A DNA stretch of 64,000 nt, taken from Arthrobacter sp. zg-Y844 (GTDB lineage Bacteria > Actinomycetota > Actinomycetes > Actinomycetales > Micrococcaceae). Shown here piece by piece: positions 1 to 9,558 of this stretch. Location: positions 558,001-622,000 of the forward strand of contig NZ_JANFLS010000002.1 in NCBI RefSeq assembly GCF_024385465.1, written 5' to 3'. Under the pieces are notes generated by a model. That model was not told where the DNA came from, did not search any database, and was given only the letters and a program-made list of their open reading frames with translations. Position 1 is the first letter of the stretch; every line of letters starts with the position of its first letter. The position numbers and the translations under genes are program-made.

Positions 1-1
1 C

Positions 2-685
2 GACCGCGTAGCGGAATTGAGCCTCCTGCAGCTCCAGACCCTGAACTGCGGCTACCAGCAGTTGCCGGGCTACCCGGAGCAGGATGTCGCGGAGGGCAAC
101 CGGATTGCGGAGCTGAGCGATGTCTATCGCCTCGCCCGGGAGTACGGTGCACGCAAAATCCAGTTCAATGTCGAAACCAAGGTCGAGGAAGGGCAGGCCG
201 GCGGGCCGCGCAGTGTCGCCCTGACCGAGGCGGTGGTGGACGTGGTCCGCGATGCGAACCGGGAGCGCCGCACCACCATCCAGTCCTTTGACTGGTCCAC
301 CCTGAACCTGCTCGAGCGGATCGCCCCGGAACTGACGAGGGTGGCTTTGGCCAGCACGGCGGAGGACCTCGGCGTAGGCCAGCCGGGCGCAGCCCCGCAG
401 CTGGGCGGAATCGATATAGATGACTTCGGCGGGTCCGTTGTCCGTGCCGCCCAGGCCCAGGGCTACGACGTGCTCTCCCCCATCTTCACCACGGTCACTG
501 CCGAGATGATTGCCGAGGCACATGCACTCGGCATGCCGGTCATCCCCTGGACCGTCAATGAGGTGGCAGACATGCACCGGCTGATTGACCTGGGCGTGGA
601 CGGAATCATCACCGACTACCCCACCCGGCTGCGCGCGGTAATGGAAGAGCGGGGCTTCGACCTTCCCCGGGCCTACCGCCGCTGA
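2..685 (+). CDS. glycerophosphodiester phosphodiesterase, C-terminal part (cut by window edge)
   Basis: This is the last 227 codons of a glycerophosphodiester phosphodiesterase, which splits glycerophosphodiesters into sn-glycerol-3-phosphate and an alcohol. The frame is open to the left edge, so the amino-terminal HRG catalytic motif of the family cannot be seen. The visible part has the family strand motif FNVETK, the later QSFDW strand and the typical closing motif GVDGIITDYPTRL of the TIM barrel. A TTG at 17 is in frame but is internal to the protein. A perfect hairpin follows the stop. The glycerol-3-phosphate it releases could feed the GlpD encoded at 20-22 kb; that link is inference. 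Confidence 0.85.
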   Translation, partial: DRVAELSLLQLQTLNCGYQQLPGYPEQDVAEGNRIAELSDVYRLAREYGARKIQFNVETKVEEGQAGGPRSVALTEAVVDVVRDANRERRTTIQSFDWSTLNLLERIAPELTRVALASTAEDLGVGQPGAAPQLGGIDIDDFGGSVVRAAQAQGYDVLSPIFTTVTAEMIAEAHALGMPVIPWTVNEVADMHRLIDLGVDGIITDYPTRLRAVMEERGFDLPRAYRR

Positions 686-730
686 GTTCTGCAAGGACTG
701 CGGCAGCAAAGGATCGATAACACCGGACAC

Positions 731-762
731 CGTGCCGGGACCGAAGCCTCGGTCCCGGCACG
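731..762 (+). terminator. rho-independent-type hairpin after the glycerophosphodiesterase gene
   Basis: Perfect 14-bp inverted repeat (CGTGCCGGGACCGA and its complement) around an AGCC loop, 45 bases after the stop codon. No strong T tract follows (only AGTCTGTTTC), as is common in GC-rich actinomycetes. Confidence 0.7.
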
Positions 763-826
763 AGTCTGTTTCGCCACCGCGGCATCCCGTTTCGGCCCGC
801 CGGATCCCGGATGGCATGCTGAAGTA

Positions 827-1399
827 ATGCCCGGTCTCTACATCCTCCCCTCCAGCTGGCTGCTCGACGCGACCCCGGAGGCGGTGTGGGAGACCGTGGC
901 CAGCCCGGACATGAGCTGGCCGCGCTGGTGGCCCGGCTGCACGCTCCAGGACCTCGCCACCGATCCGCGCGCCGAAGCAGACGCCGAAACCGCAGACCCG
1001 ACTGCGGAACTGCTGGCCACTACCGTCCGTCTGCGCTTCCGTGCAGCACTGGGCTATCACCTGTCCATCACCATCCACCCGACCGCCGCGGCCCGGCCAC
1101 GGATCATAGAGTTCGACGCCGGCGGAGACCTGGCGGGCACCGGCCGGATCCGCCTGTTCCCCGTGCCGGCGGCCGCTCCCGGGAACGCCCCCGGTGACGC
1201 GGCGCAGACCCGGATGGACATCGACTGGCGGGTCCGGCCCACCCGGCCCTGGATGCGCCTGCTCACCCCCGTGGCACGGCCGGTCTTCACCGCAGCCCAC
1301 TCGCTGCTGATGCGGCAGGGCGAACGCGGCCTGCGCCGGGAACTGGCCGGCTCAGGCAATCCGTCGCGGACGGCCGAAGAAGGTGCGCACACCGGGTGA
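827..1399 (+). CDS. SRPBCC (START-like) family protein, polyketide cyclase/dehydrase type
   Basis: A 190-residue protein that opens with a strand and helix typical of SRPBCC folds (LDATPEAVWETVASP followed by WPRWWPG). Proteins of this fold bind small hydrophobic ligands in a deep cavity; the ligand here cannot be deduced. The fold seems to span about residues 5-170, with a charged tail. The ATG at 827 is preceded by a weak TGAAG ribosome binding site. The last 48 bases overlap the convergent DUF2071 gene at 1352-2086, so the two 3' ends are antisense to each other. No signal peptide or membrane segment is seen. Confidence 0.7.
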   Translation: MPGLYILPSSWLLDATPEAVWETVASPDMSWPRWWPGCTLQDLATDPRAEADAETADPTAELLATTVRLRFRAALGYHLSITIHPTAAARPRIIEFDAGGDLAGTGRIRLFPVPAAAPGNAPGDAAQTRMDIDWRVRPTRPWMRLLTPVARPVFTAAHSLLMRQGERGLRRELAGSGNPSRTAEEGAHTG

Positions 1400-2086
1400 G
1401 TAATGCACCGTATCCGGCGGCCCTTCAACGGGAAGCCCGGCCGCAGGCACCAGTCCATCGTGGAAACGCGTCAGCCGGGCCGGATACAGCGGCCAGGGCC
1501 GGTGCGAGTTGGGAATGAACACCGTCCTGCCTGCGAAGACCGCATGCAGGCCGAACCGTGCGGTAAGCAGCAGGGACAGGCCATCGTCCGCCTGCCGCGC
1601 ATAGTCCGGCACCACGGCGAAGGACGAGCGGGGCTGTTTCCCGAACCGCTCGACGTCGTACCCCGGCTCCCGGCCGGAACGCGCGGGGCGGCAGCGGGAC
1701 CAGACATACGGAATGTGCAGGGTGCGGGCAACGAGGACCGGAACCAGCCGGGAGGCGTCCAGGGTCAGGAAGAGCACCCCGCGGCTGCCGTCGCAGCCGC
1801 GTGAATACAGGCGCACGTTGATTTCGGTGAAGGACCCGAAAAACGGAACGGGGACCCGCCCGAACATCCGGGTCTCCCGCGCCAGGAACCCCACCAGCCC
1901 CACCCAGGTGGAACCGTGGAAGACATCCGGTTCGACGCCGGGCGGCATGTACGGTGCGGCAGCAGACGCGGGAAGCCGCCAGTGGAGGAAAACGGTTCCG
2001 GCCCAGGACTGGGCCATCAGTATCGGCGGCGTCACCCTTGGTCCCGCGGGCCAGGGATCCTCCGGGCCGTGGACGGGGGTACCCAT
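1352..2086 (-). CDS. YqjF/DUF2071 family protein
   Basis: A 244-residue protein of the DUF2071 (YqjF) family, whose function is not established. The family signature is visible near the start: a W...FLHWRLP segment, a PPGVEPD turn and the GSTWVGLVGF strand, followed by NVRLYSR and later TLDASRLVP and IPYVW motifs. The ATG at 2086 lacks a strong ribosome binding site. Its 3' end overlaps the convergent SRPBCC gene by 48 bases. SRPBCC and DUF2071 proteins both have cavity-forming folds, but nothing shows that they work together. Confidence 0.75.
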   Translation of the reverse strand: MGTPVHGPEDPWPAGPRVTPPILMAQSWAGTVFLHWRLPASAAAPYMPPGVEPDVFHGSTWVGLVGFLARETRMFGRVPVPFFGSFTEINVRLYSRGCDGSRGVLFLTLDASRLVPVLVARTLHIPYVWSRCRPARSGREPGYDVERFGKQPRSSFAVVPDYARQADDGLSLLLTARFGLHAVFAGRTVFIPNSHRPWPLYPARLTRFHDGLVPAAGLPVEGPPDTVHYSPGVRTFFGRPRRIA

Positions 2087-2124
2087 GGCGCCAAGCTAAC
2101 AGCGCCCCGGCCGGTCGGAAAGAG

Positions 2125-3429
2125 TTAGACCGCCGTATCCGGCCGTTCCTCGCCGAAGCGTTCCACGGCCGTCTTCCGGCGGATCCGGTCCAGCCGGTTG
2201 ATCACCGGTGCCGCCGTGATTCCGTGCAGCACGATGGAGGAGGCCACGACCAGGCCGAGCAGCCCCCACAGCTGCTCGGCGCCGTCGAAGTTCCCCTTCC
2301 CCAGTGCGTAACCGAGGTAATACAGGGAGCCGATCCCGCGGACGCCGAAGAAGGCGATGGCCATCCGCTCGCGGGGGCCCGGCTTGCCGCCCAGCAGGCC
2401 CAGCCAGCCGGCAAGGGGACGGACCACCAGCAGGAAGGCCGCGGCCACCGCCATCTCGCGCCAGCCGATGCCGGCCAACAGTCCGCGGGCAATGGCGCCG
2501 CCGAGCAGGAGCAGCAGGACCACGGTCAGCAGCCGCTCCAGCTGCTCCACATAGCTGTGCAGCACCCGGTGGTAGCCGTGGGTACGTTCAGCGGCCCGGA
2601 TGGTAACGGCACAGACGAAGACGGCAACAAAACCGTAGCCGTCCAGCATCTCGGTGATGCCGTAGGCCAGGAAGGTGGCCGCCAGGGCCACGAAGCCTTC
2701 GGAGTGGTTGGAGAGACGGATGCTTTCCAGCCGTGCGGAGAAGAAAAGGCGGCTCAGGACCTTGCCGGTGACGAGGCCAAGGAGGACGCCCATCCCGATC
2801 CGCCAGAAAACGTCCACGGCAATCCAGTGCGGGAACCAGTCCGACGGCGCCGTCCCCACCAGGCTCATGCCGATGGCGAGATAGACAAACGGGAACGCCA
2901 GGCCGTCGTTCAGCCCGGCTTCGGAGGTCAGTCCGAAGCGGACCTCGTCTTCGGCTTCACCCTCCGAGTCCTCTTCCTCATCGTCGGCGGGTTCGCCTAC
3001 CTGGACCTCGGAGGCCAGGACCGGATCGGTCGGGGCCAGCGCTGCGGCCAACAGGATGGCCGCAGCCAGGCCGACACCGAGGACCCAAAGGTTCAGCAGC
3101 GTCAGGCCCAGCAGGCTCAGCGGCATGGCAATGCCCAGCATCCGCCAGGTAGTGGACCACCGCCGCCAGCCGACCGGGCGGTCCAGTGCGAGTCCCGCGC
3201 CCATCAGGGAAATAATCACGCACACCTCGGTCAGATGCGTGGTGAATTCTCCATACCGCACCGGATCCGGGTCCGGCAGGTCCTTCAGGAGGCTGAACGC
3301 CAGGATTCCCGCACCGAGGAACACCATGGGCATGGAAACCGGAACATTGCGCAGCACCTTGGGCAGCACGGCTGCAAGGAAGACTGCTAGGCCGGCTGCA
3401 AAGAAGACAAGGCTGGGTCCGTCGAACAC
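2125..3429 (-). CDS. cation:proton antiporter, CPA1/NhaP type, with acidic loop
   Basis: A 434-residue integral membrane protein with roughly 12 hydrophobic segments. It should exchange Na+ or K+ for protons across the cytoplasmic membrane. The antiporter core is visible: the unwound-helix motif APTDPVLA (Asp near residue 135) and the SEAGLNDG motif with the Asn-Asp pair near 174-175, plus a late GVRGIGSLYYLGYA segment. An unusual run of acidic residues (about 149-162) lies in the loop between these two motifs. The GTG start at 3429 has a G-rich ribosome binding site. A second, clearly different antiporter is encoded at 11893-13473. Which ion it moves cannot be told from sequence. Confidence 0.85.
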   Translation of the reverse strand: MFDGPSLVFFAAGLAVFLAAVLPKVLRNVPVSMPMVFLGAGILAFSLLKDLPDPDPVRYGEFTTHLTEVCVIISLMGAGLALDRPVGWRRWSTTWRMLGIAMPLSLLGLTLLNLWVLGVGLAAAILLAAALAPTDPVLASEVQVGEPADDEEEDSEGEAEDEVRFGLTSEAGLNDGLAFPFVYLAIGMSLVGTAPSDWFPHWIAVDVFWRIGMGVLLGLVTGKVLSRLFFSARLESIRLSNHSEGFVALAATFLAYGITEMLDGYGFVAVFVCAVTIRAAERTHGYHRVLHSYVEQLERLLTVVLLLLLGGAIARGLLAGIGWREMAVAAAFLLVVRPLAGWLGLLGGKPGPRERMAIAFFGVRGIGSLYYLGYALGKGNFDGAEQLWGLLGLVVASSIVLHGITAAPVINRLDRIRRKTAVERFGEERPDTAV

Positions 3430-3492
3430 CCCCCGACATTAGCGGCGCATCGGGCACCCCGACAGGCGCCGCGCCGAATTGGTGTCGGCGCC

Positions 3493-5082
<1,590 letters not shown>

Positions 5083-5168
5083 GGTGTCCTTTCAAAGGGG
5101 TTGGTTTCCTCGCCCCGCGGGACAACGACCATTCATCCTATCGGCTGATGCCGCACGCGGCGGCGAGA

Positions 5169-5501
5169 CTAGCCGCGCAGGGTGTAGCTGCCCTGGGGGC
5201 GGCGGTTGAGGTGCGTGGCGGTGTCCACGTAGCTGCCGAGGTTACGGGGACGGGTGAGCGCCCGGCGGCCGGTGGAGACGTAGGTTCCCTCGGCACGCGG
5301 GGTTCCCAGGGGGCGTCCGTAGCAGGTGGTGTAGGTGCCCGGACGACGGGCCTGGGTTGCCGGAGCGGGCTGCGAAGCCGTGGGGGCAACGGTGCTGCCG
5401 GTGGTGGCCGTGCGGGGTGCGGCGTTTTCGGTGGTGGCCGGGCGGGGTGCGGCGTTTTCGGTGGCGGCCGGGGCTGCGTTTCGATTGATCAAAGTGGTCA
5501 T
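5169..5501 (-). CDS. small low-complexity protein with four GxY repeats, unknown function
   Basis: A 110-residue protein I do not recognise. The first half is Ala/Thr/Pro-rich with two near-copies of a short AAPRxATT unit. The second half carries four related motifs, GTYTT, GTYVS, GSYVD and GSYTL, each preceded by a basic/Pro segment (RRP, PRAE, PRN, RRPQ). It is basic, has no signal peptide or membrane segment and only one Cys. The ATG at 5501 has a strong GAGGAG ribosome binding site, so it is probably translated. It lies 123 bases downstream of the fur gene on the same strand, where many actinomycetes carry a catalase gene, so it may be co-transcribed with, and controlled by, that regulator. 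Confidence 0.7.
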   Translation of the reverse strand: MTTLINRNAAPAATENAAPRPATTENAAPRTATTGSTVAPTASQPAPATQARRPGTYTTCYGRPLGTPRAEGTYVSTGRRALTRPRNLGSYVDTATHLNRRPQGSYTLRG

Positions 5502-5624
5502 GGTGTCTCCTCAGTTGACGCTTGGGGTGAGACTCGGGCCGTGGCGGCAGGTTTTGGGCAGCGTTCAGCCCGGGATGTGTCGCCGTTGATTGGTGCCCGC
5601 CGTTTATTTGGGCGGTGGTGCGCC

Positions 5625-6077
5625 TTAGCGGGCGGAGGAATCCGCCTGCATGGCGCAGGTGCTGCAGATGCCGCTGAAGGTGACTTCGGCAGCCAGTACG
5701 GTAAAGCCGGAATCGTCCGACGGGGTCAGGCACGGTGCCTGGCCGATCACGCAGTCGACGTCCTTGATGGCTCCGCAGCGGATGCAGACCAGGTGGTGGT
5801 GGTTATCCCCCACCCGTGACTCGTAGAGTGCCGCCGAACCGGCGGGCTCCACCCGCCGGGCCAGTCCGGCCTCGGTAAAGGCGGACAGGATGCCGTAGAC
5901 GGCCTGCGCGGAAATACCCGGCAGTTCCGACCGAACGGAAGCCAGGACCTTGTCGGCACTGGAATGCGGTTCCCGCTGCAGCGCTCCCAGCACTGCTACG
6001 CGTTGTGACGTGGATTTCAGCCCCGCTGACCGGATGTTTCCGGCCAGGGTTTCTGCTGTTTCCGCCGCGTTCTGCAT
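5625..6077 (-). CDS. Fur/PerR family metal-dependent repressor
   Basis: A 150-residue Fur-family repressor. The amino-terminal winged helix (about residues 10-85) is followed by the dimerisation and metal domain with the HHH segment (GDNHHHLVCIRCG), the first CxxC pair and a second CSTC pair for structural zinc. The spacing resembles the peroxide-sensing FurA/PerR branch more than the iron-sensing IdeR-type repressors of actinomycetes, but that is inference. The ATG at 6077 lies exactly seven bases after a -10-like hexamer, so the mRNA is probably leaderless. An inverted repeat over the -35 region suggests autorepression. Its downstream neighbour is the GxY-repeat gene rather than a catalase. 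Confidence 0.85.
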   Translation of the reverse strand: MQNAAETAETLAGNIRSAGLKSTSQRVAVLGALQREPHSSADKVLASVRSELPGISAQAVYGILSAFTEAGLARRVEPAGSAALYESRVGDNHHHLVCIRCGAIKDVDCVIGQAPCLTPSDDSGFTVLAAEVTFSGICSTCAMQADSSAR

Positions 6078-6084
6078 ACCTAAA

Positions 6085-6119
6085 ACCCTAACAGTTGTTT
6101 TGATTGCCTCAAGACAACT
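6085..6119 (-). promoter_or_regulatory. predicted promoter and operator of the fur gene
   Basis: Read on the minus strand, TTGAGG (6112-6107), a 16-base spacer and TAGGGT (6090-6085) lead to the ATG seven bases later. An imperfect 10-bp inverted repeat (AGTTGTTTTG at 6093-6102 and CAAGACAACT at 6110-6119) covers the -35 box and spacer, where a Fur-type dimer could repress its own gene. The region is clearly more AT-rich than its surroundings. Confidence 0.55.
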
Positions 6120-6256
6120 ATCGCCCTTTTGCGCTGTGATTCCGGACGCTGTGACCGCCGCCGCAGGCGGTCATTGACGCGGGCTGAACGCCTGGACCCG
6201 CCCGCATAGGGGACGATGGGAAAGGAAAGCACTACATCACCGTAAGGACGAGGACC

Positions 6257-6721
6257 ATGGGCACTTTGAAAGAACAGCTGCAGGCGGATATGAAGATGCA
6301 CATGAAATCGGGCAACCGCGTTGCCCTGACCACCGTGCGCAACGTACTGGGCGAAATCACCACCCGGGAGAAGTCCGGGAAGACGCCGGTGGAGCTCGAC
6401 GACGTCCAGATTGTGTCCCTGCTGCAGAAGGAAGCCGCCAAGCGCCGCGATACGGCCGGGATCTACACGGAGGCCGGCGAGACCGAGCGTGCTGCCTCCG
6501 AGACGGCCGAGGCAGAGATCATCGAAGCCTACCTGCCCGCACCCCTGACCCGTGCCGACGTGGAGGCCATTGTGGATGAAGCAATCGCTGATCTGCGTGC
6601 CGGCGGGGAAGAGCCCACAATGCGGCAGATGGGACAGGTCATGAAGCCCGTGACCGCCAAGGTGGCAGGACGGTTCGACGGCAAGACCGTGAGCGAAATC
6701 GTCCGTTCGCGTCTCGCCTAG
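6257..6721 (+). CDS. GatB/YqeY domain-containing protein
   Basis: A 154-residue protein of the YqeY family, related to the carboxy-terminal tRNA-binding domain of the GatB subunit of aspartyl/glutamyl-tRNA amidotransferase. Family features visible include the start LKEQLQADMKMHMKSGN, the LQKEAAKRRD helix, the EAYLPAPL turn and the closing GRFDGKTVSEIVR segment. The length fits the family. The exact role of free-standing YqeY proteins is unknown. The ATG at 6257 is preceded by GAGG. It stands alone, upstream of the TetR gene. Confidence 0.9.
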   Translation: MGTLKEQLQADMKMHMKSGNRVALTTVRNVLGEITTREKSGKTPVELDDVQIVSLLQKEAAKRRDTAGIYTEAGETERAASETAEAEIIEAYLPAPLTRADVEAIVDEAIADLRAGGEEPTMRQMGQVMKPVTAKVAGRFDGKTVSEIVRSRLA

Positions 6722-6787
6722 CGGCAGCCGGTCCCACTGCTACTCTGGTTGCTGAACGCTCATTCCGCTCACCATCCGGAGGTACAG

Positions 6788-7378
6788 GTGCCCGCAACAG
6801 GTACGGGCCAGCGCCTGCTGGATTCCGCCACGGAGGCCTTCGCGGCGAAGGGCTTCCACGGCACCACCACCCGCGACATTGCCACGGCGGCCGGGGTCAC
6901 TCCCGGCGCCGTCTATGTCCACCACCGTTCCAAGGAAGAGCTGCTCTACAGCATTTCCCGCCTCGGCCACGAGCGGACCCTGGAACTGGTCCGCTCCGGT
7001 GCCGCCTCAAGCAGCGATCCGGTGCAGCAGATCTCGACCATGGTGCGTGACTTCGTCCAGTGGCAGGCAGCCAACCGCACCAAGTCCAGCGTGGTGAACT
7101 TCGAGCTGGCTGCCCTTACGGAGGACCACCGGGCCGAGGTGCTGAAGATCCGCCGGTCCGTGGACGCAGAGTTCCGGACCGTCGTCGACCGCGGACGGCA
7201 GGAAGGCGTGTTCGACGTCGAGGACACCGGCCTTGCCGTCCTCGCCCTGCTCTCCCTTTGCGTGGACGTGGCCCGCTGGTACCGCAACGACGGACGGCAG
7301 ACCGCAGCCGGCATCGGAGAACACCACAGCCGGCTGGCCCTGCGGATGCTGGGCGCGGCCGGACCGTCGAAGCCCTAG
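6788..7378 (+). CDS. TetR/AcrR family regulator
   Basis: A TetR-type repressor of 196 residues. The amino-terminal helix-turn-helix is clear (GFHGTTTRDIATAAGVTPGA, about residues 21-40, then VYVHHRSKEELLY). The remainder is a helical ligand domain. The GTG at 6788 is chosen over a TTG at 6749 because GGAGG lies five bases before it. It sits next to an SMP-30 gene and near a convergent acyl-CoA dehydrogenase whose promoter has a 24-bp palindrome. TetR proteins beside acyl-CoA dehydrogenases often sense CoA esters, so this gene is the likely binder. A weak match to half of that palindrome (AACGCTCATTC) lies just before this gene, which would allow autoregulation. Confidence 0.85.
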   Translation: MPATGTGQRLLDSATEAFAAKGFHGTTTRDIATAAGVTPGAVYVHHRSKEELLYSISRLGHERTLELVRSGAASSSDPVQQISTMVRDFVQWQAANRTKSSVVNFELAALTEDHRAEVLKIRRSVDAEFRTVVDRGRQEGVFDVEDTGLAVLALLSLCVDVARWYRNDGRQTAAGIGEHHSRLALRMLGAAGPSKP

Positions 7379-7443
7379 GCCTGTTGTCCGCTTCGGGGTG
7401 CCCGTCATACTGGAAGCCCGAACCTCAACAAGCGAGGTGCAGC

Positions 7444-8265
7444 ATGGCTGAACCGACAACGCTGGTCTCCGGGATCGGCATGGGCGAGTCCGCCCGCTGG
7501 CACGCCGACGAACTTTGGTTCGCGGATTGGACGGCGGGGACCATCTCCGCACTGAACCCGGACGGGGACCTGCGGCGGGTGACGGCGGTGCCGTCCTTTC
7601 CAATCAGCTTTGACTGGCTGCCGGACGGGCGGATGGCCGTGGTCTCCGGGACGGACCGGACCGTCTTCCTGGAGATTCCCAATGCGGGACTGGTCCCGCA
7701 CGCGGATTTGAGCGGACTGTCGGAGCACCCCTGGAACGAGATTGCCGTACATCCCTCCGGCAACATCTATGTGAACGGCTTGGGCTACGACTATTCGGCT
7801 GACCCGCAAAGCAGCGGGATCATCGCGCTCATCCGGCCGGACGGTTCAGTGGTGCAGGTGGCGGACGGCCTGGCCTTCCCCAACGGCATGCTGGTCTCCG
7901 ACGACGGCGCCGCCCTCGTGGTGGCTGAATCCAACGCAGGACGTCTGGTGTCCTTCGCCATTGCAGACGACGGCGCCCTCACGCCTGCCGGGGAATGGGC
8001 AGCGGTTTCGGGCAGCGCTCCGGACGGTATCTGCTGGGACGGCACCGGGGGCATCTGGTTCGCCGAAGTGCCCGGCGAACGCTGCGTCCGTGTCCGGGAG
8101 GGCGGGGCCGTGGTGGAAACGGTGCAGCTGGACCAGGGCTGTTTCTCCTGCGCCACCGGCGGCGACGACGGCGGCCTGCTGTTTATGATGACCGCCCAGT
8201 GGCCGGAGGTGATGGATCCGGCCACCCCCGGCACCGGGCAGGTCCTGGGCCTGCGGGTGCGCTGA
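7444..8265 (+). CDS. SMP-30/gluconolactonase/LRE family lactonase
   Basis: A 273-residue six-bladed beta-propeller of the SMP-30/gluconolactonase family, metal-dependent lactonases. The expected metal ligands are present: Glu in GMGESARW, Asn in the EIAVHPSGNIYVN and FPNGMLVSDDG strands, and Asp in APDGICWDG. The substrate lactone is unknown. The ATG at 7444 follows GAGG and fits the family start; the frame is open further upstream but runs antisense-free through the end of the TetR gene in another frame, so the longer form is not credible. It starts 65 bases after the TetR gene and may be transcribed with it. Confidence 0.88.
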   Translation: MAEPTTLVSGIGMGESARWHADELWFADWTAGTISALNPDGDLRRVTAVPSFPISFDWLPDGRMAVVSGTDRTVFLEIPNAGLVPHADLSGLSEHPWNEIAVHPSGNIYVNGLGYDYSADPQSSGIIALIRPDGSVVQVADGLAFPNGMLVSDDGAALVVAESNAGRLVSFAIADDGALTPAGEWAAVSGSAPDGICWDGTGGIWFAEVPGERCVRVREGGAVVETVQLDQGCFSCATGGDDGGLLFMMTAQWPEVMDPATPGTGQVLGLRVR

Positions 8266-8285
8266 TCTCCGCCGGCCCGGGACCC

Positions 8286-9515
8286 CTAGGCGAACGCGGA
8301 CAGTCCGGTGATGTGGCGGCCCAGGATCAGTGACTGCATGGAATCGGTGCCCTCATAGGTGAACACCACCTCCATGTCGGTCAGGTGCCGGGCCACATGG
8401 TTCTCCAGAAGCAGTCCGTTGCCGCCCATGATGTCGCGTGCCTCCGAGCAGACCCAGCGGCCCTGCCGGGCGGCGAACATCTTCGCCATGGATGCCATGG
8501 GACCGGTCATCTTCCCCTGGTCGCCGAGCTCGTTGAGGCGGAAACAGGTCAGCTTGATCGCGGTGACCTGGGCGAGCATGTTCGCGAGCTTGTTCTGCAC
8601 CAGCTGGAACCCGGCAAGGGGCTGGCCGAACTGCACCCGGTCCTTGGCATAGGCCACGGCAATCTCGTACGCGGCCACGGCGTGACCCAGCGCTTCCCAC
8701 GCGACTCCCCCGCGGGTCGCGGCCAGCACCTTGTTGACGTCCTTGAACGAGTTGCAGTTCTCCAGGCGGTTCTCCGCGGGAATGCGGAGGTCCTCGATGA
8801 CGATGTCCGGCTGCAGCACGGCACGCTTGCCGATCTTGCCGGTGATCACGGTCGCCTGGTAGCCGGCAGGGTGGTTGCCGTCGGCATCCTTTTCCATAAC
8901 GAACGCCTTGACTGCACCGTCGGCCTCGTCGCGGGCATAGATGATCACAATGTCCGCAAAGCTGGCGTTACCGATCCACCGCTTGTTGCCGTTCAGGATG
9001 TAGGAATCACCCTCGCGGCGCGCGGTGGTTTCCAGCGACACGGAATCGGACCCGTGGGTGGGTTCGGTCAGGGCAAACGCGCCGATCTTCTCGAACCTGG
9101 CCATGGGCGGCAGCCACCGCTGCTTCTGCTCCTCGCTGCCGAGCATGTCGATGCTGCCCATGGCCAGACCGGAGTGCACCCCGAAGAACGTGTTGATGGA
9201 GCCGTCGCCCCGGGCGAGCTCAGCCGCGGCGGTGGAGGCGGCCATGCGGCTCATGCCCGGGCAGCCGTAGCCCTTGATGGTGCCGCCGGCAATGTTCAGC
9301 GCGGCCAGCTTGGGAATCAGCTCGTAGGGGACCTCCGCCCGCTCCCAGTAGTCATTGATGACCGGCAGCAGATCGTTGTCAACGAACGCCCGGACCCGGT
9401 CCCGCACGTCGCGGGCCTCGTCGTCCAGCAGCTCATCGAGAAGGTAGAGGTCGGCGTCGACGTCGCCCACCGCGGTGGGGTCGAAGGCTGGGCGCGCGGT
9501 CTGTGTGACGGTCAT
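8286..9515 (-). CDS. acyl-CoA dehydrogenase, glutaryl-CoA dehydrogenase-like
   Basis: A 409-residue FAD-dependent acyl-CoA dehydrogenase. The segments ALTEPTHGSDS and GNKRWIGNAS form the middle beta domain, and AYAKDRVQFGQPL with GGNGLL form the FAD-binding carboxy domain. The catalytic Glu is probably the one in FTYEGTDS, the position used by glutaryl-CoA dehydrogenases, and the closing ILGRHITGLSAF also matches that branch. The substrate may therefore be glutaryl-CoA, but other short-chain acyl-CoAs are possible. The ATG at 9515 has a GGAGG-like site, and a 24-bp palindrome starts 20 bases upstream, so a TetR repressor probably controls it. Confidence 0.9.
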   Translation of the reverse strand: MTVTQTARPAFDPTAVGDVDADLYLLDELLDDEARDVRDRVRAFVDNDLLPVINDYWERAEVPYELIPKLAALNIAGGTIKGYGCPGMSRMAASTAAAELARGDGSINTFFGVHSGLAMGSIDMLGSEEQKQRWLPPMARFEKIGAFALTEPTHGSDSVSLETTARREGDSYILNGNKRWIGNASFADIVIIYARDEADGAVKAFVMEKDADGNHPAGYQATVITGKIGKRAVLQPDIVIEDLRIPAENRLENCNSFKDVNKVLAATRGGVAWEALGHAVAAYEIAVAYAKDRVQFGQPLAGFQLVQNKLANMLAQVTAIKLTCFRLNELGDQGKMTGPMASMAKMFAARQGRWVCSEARDIMGGNGLLLENHVARHLTDMEVVFTYEGTDSMQSLILGRHITGLSAFA

Positions 9516-9534
9516 GGAGGCTCCTGACGGAAGG

Positions 9535-9558
9535 TACTAACTAATCGTTCATTTAGTA
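9535..9558 (-). promoter_or_regulatory. 24-bp palindromic operator upstream of the acyl-CoA dehydrogenase
   Basis: Arms TACTAA (9535-9540) and TTAGTA (9553-9558) are perfectly inverted; the centre CTAATCGTTCAT extends the dyad imperfectly. Length and AT-richness fit a TetR-family operator. The TetR encoded at 6788-7378 is the best candidate to bind it. Confidence 0.65.
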
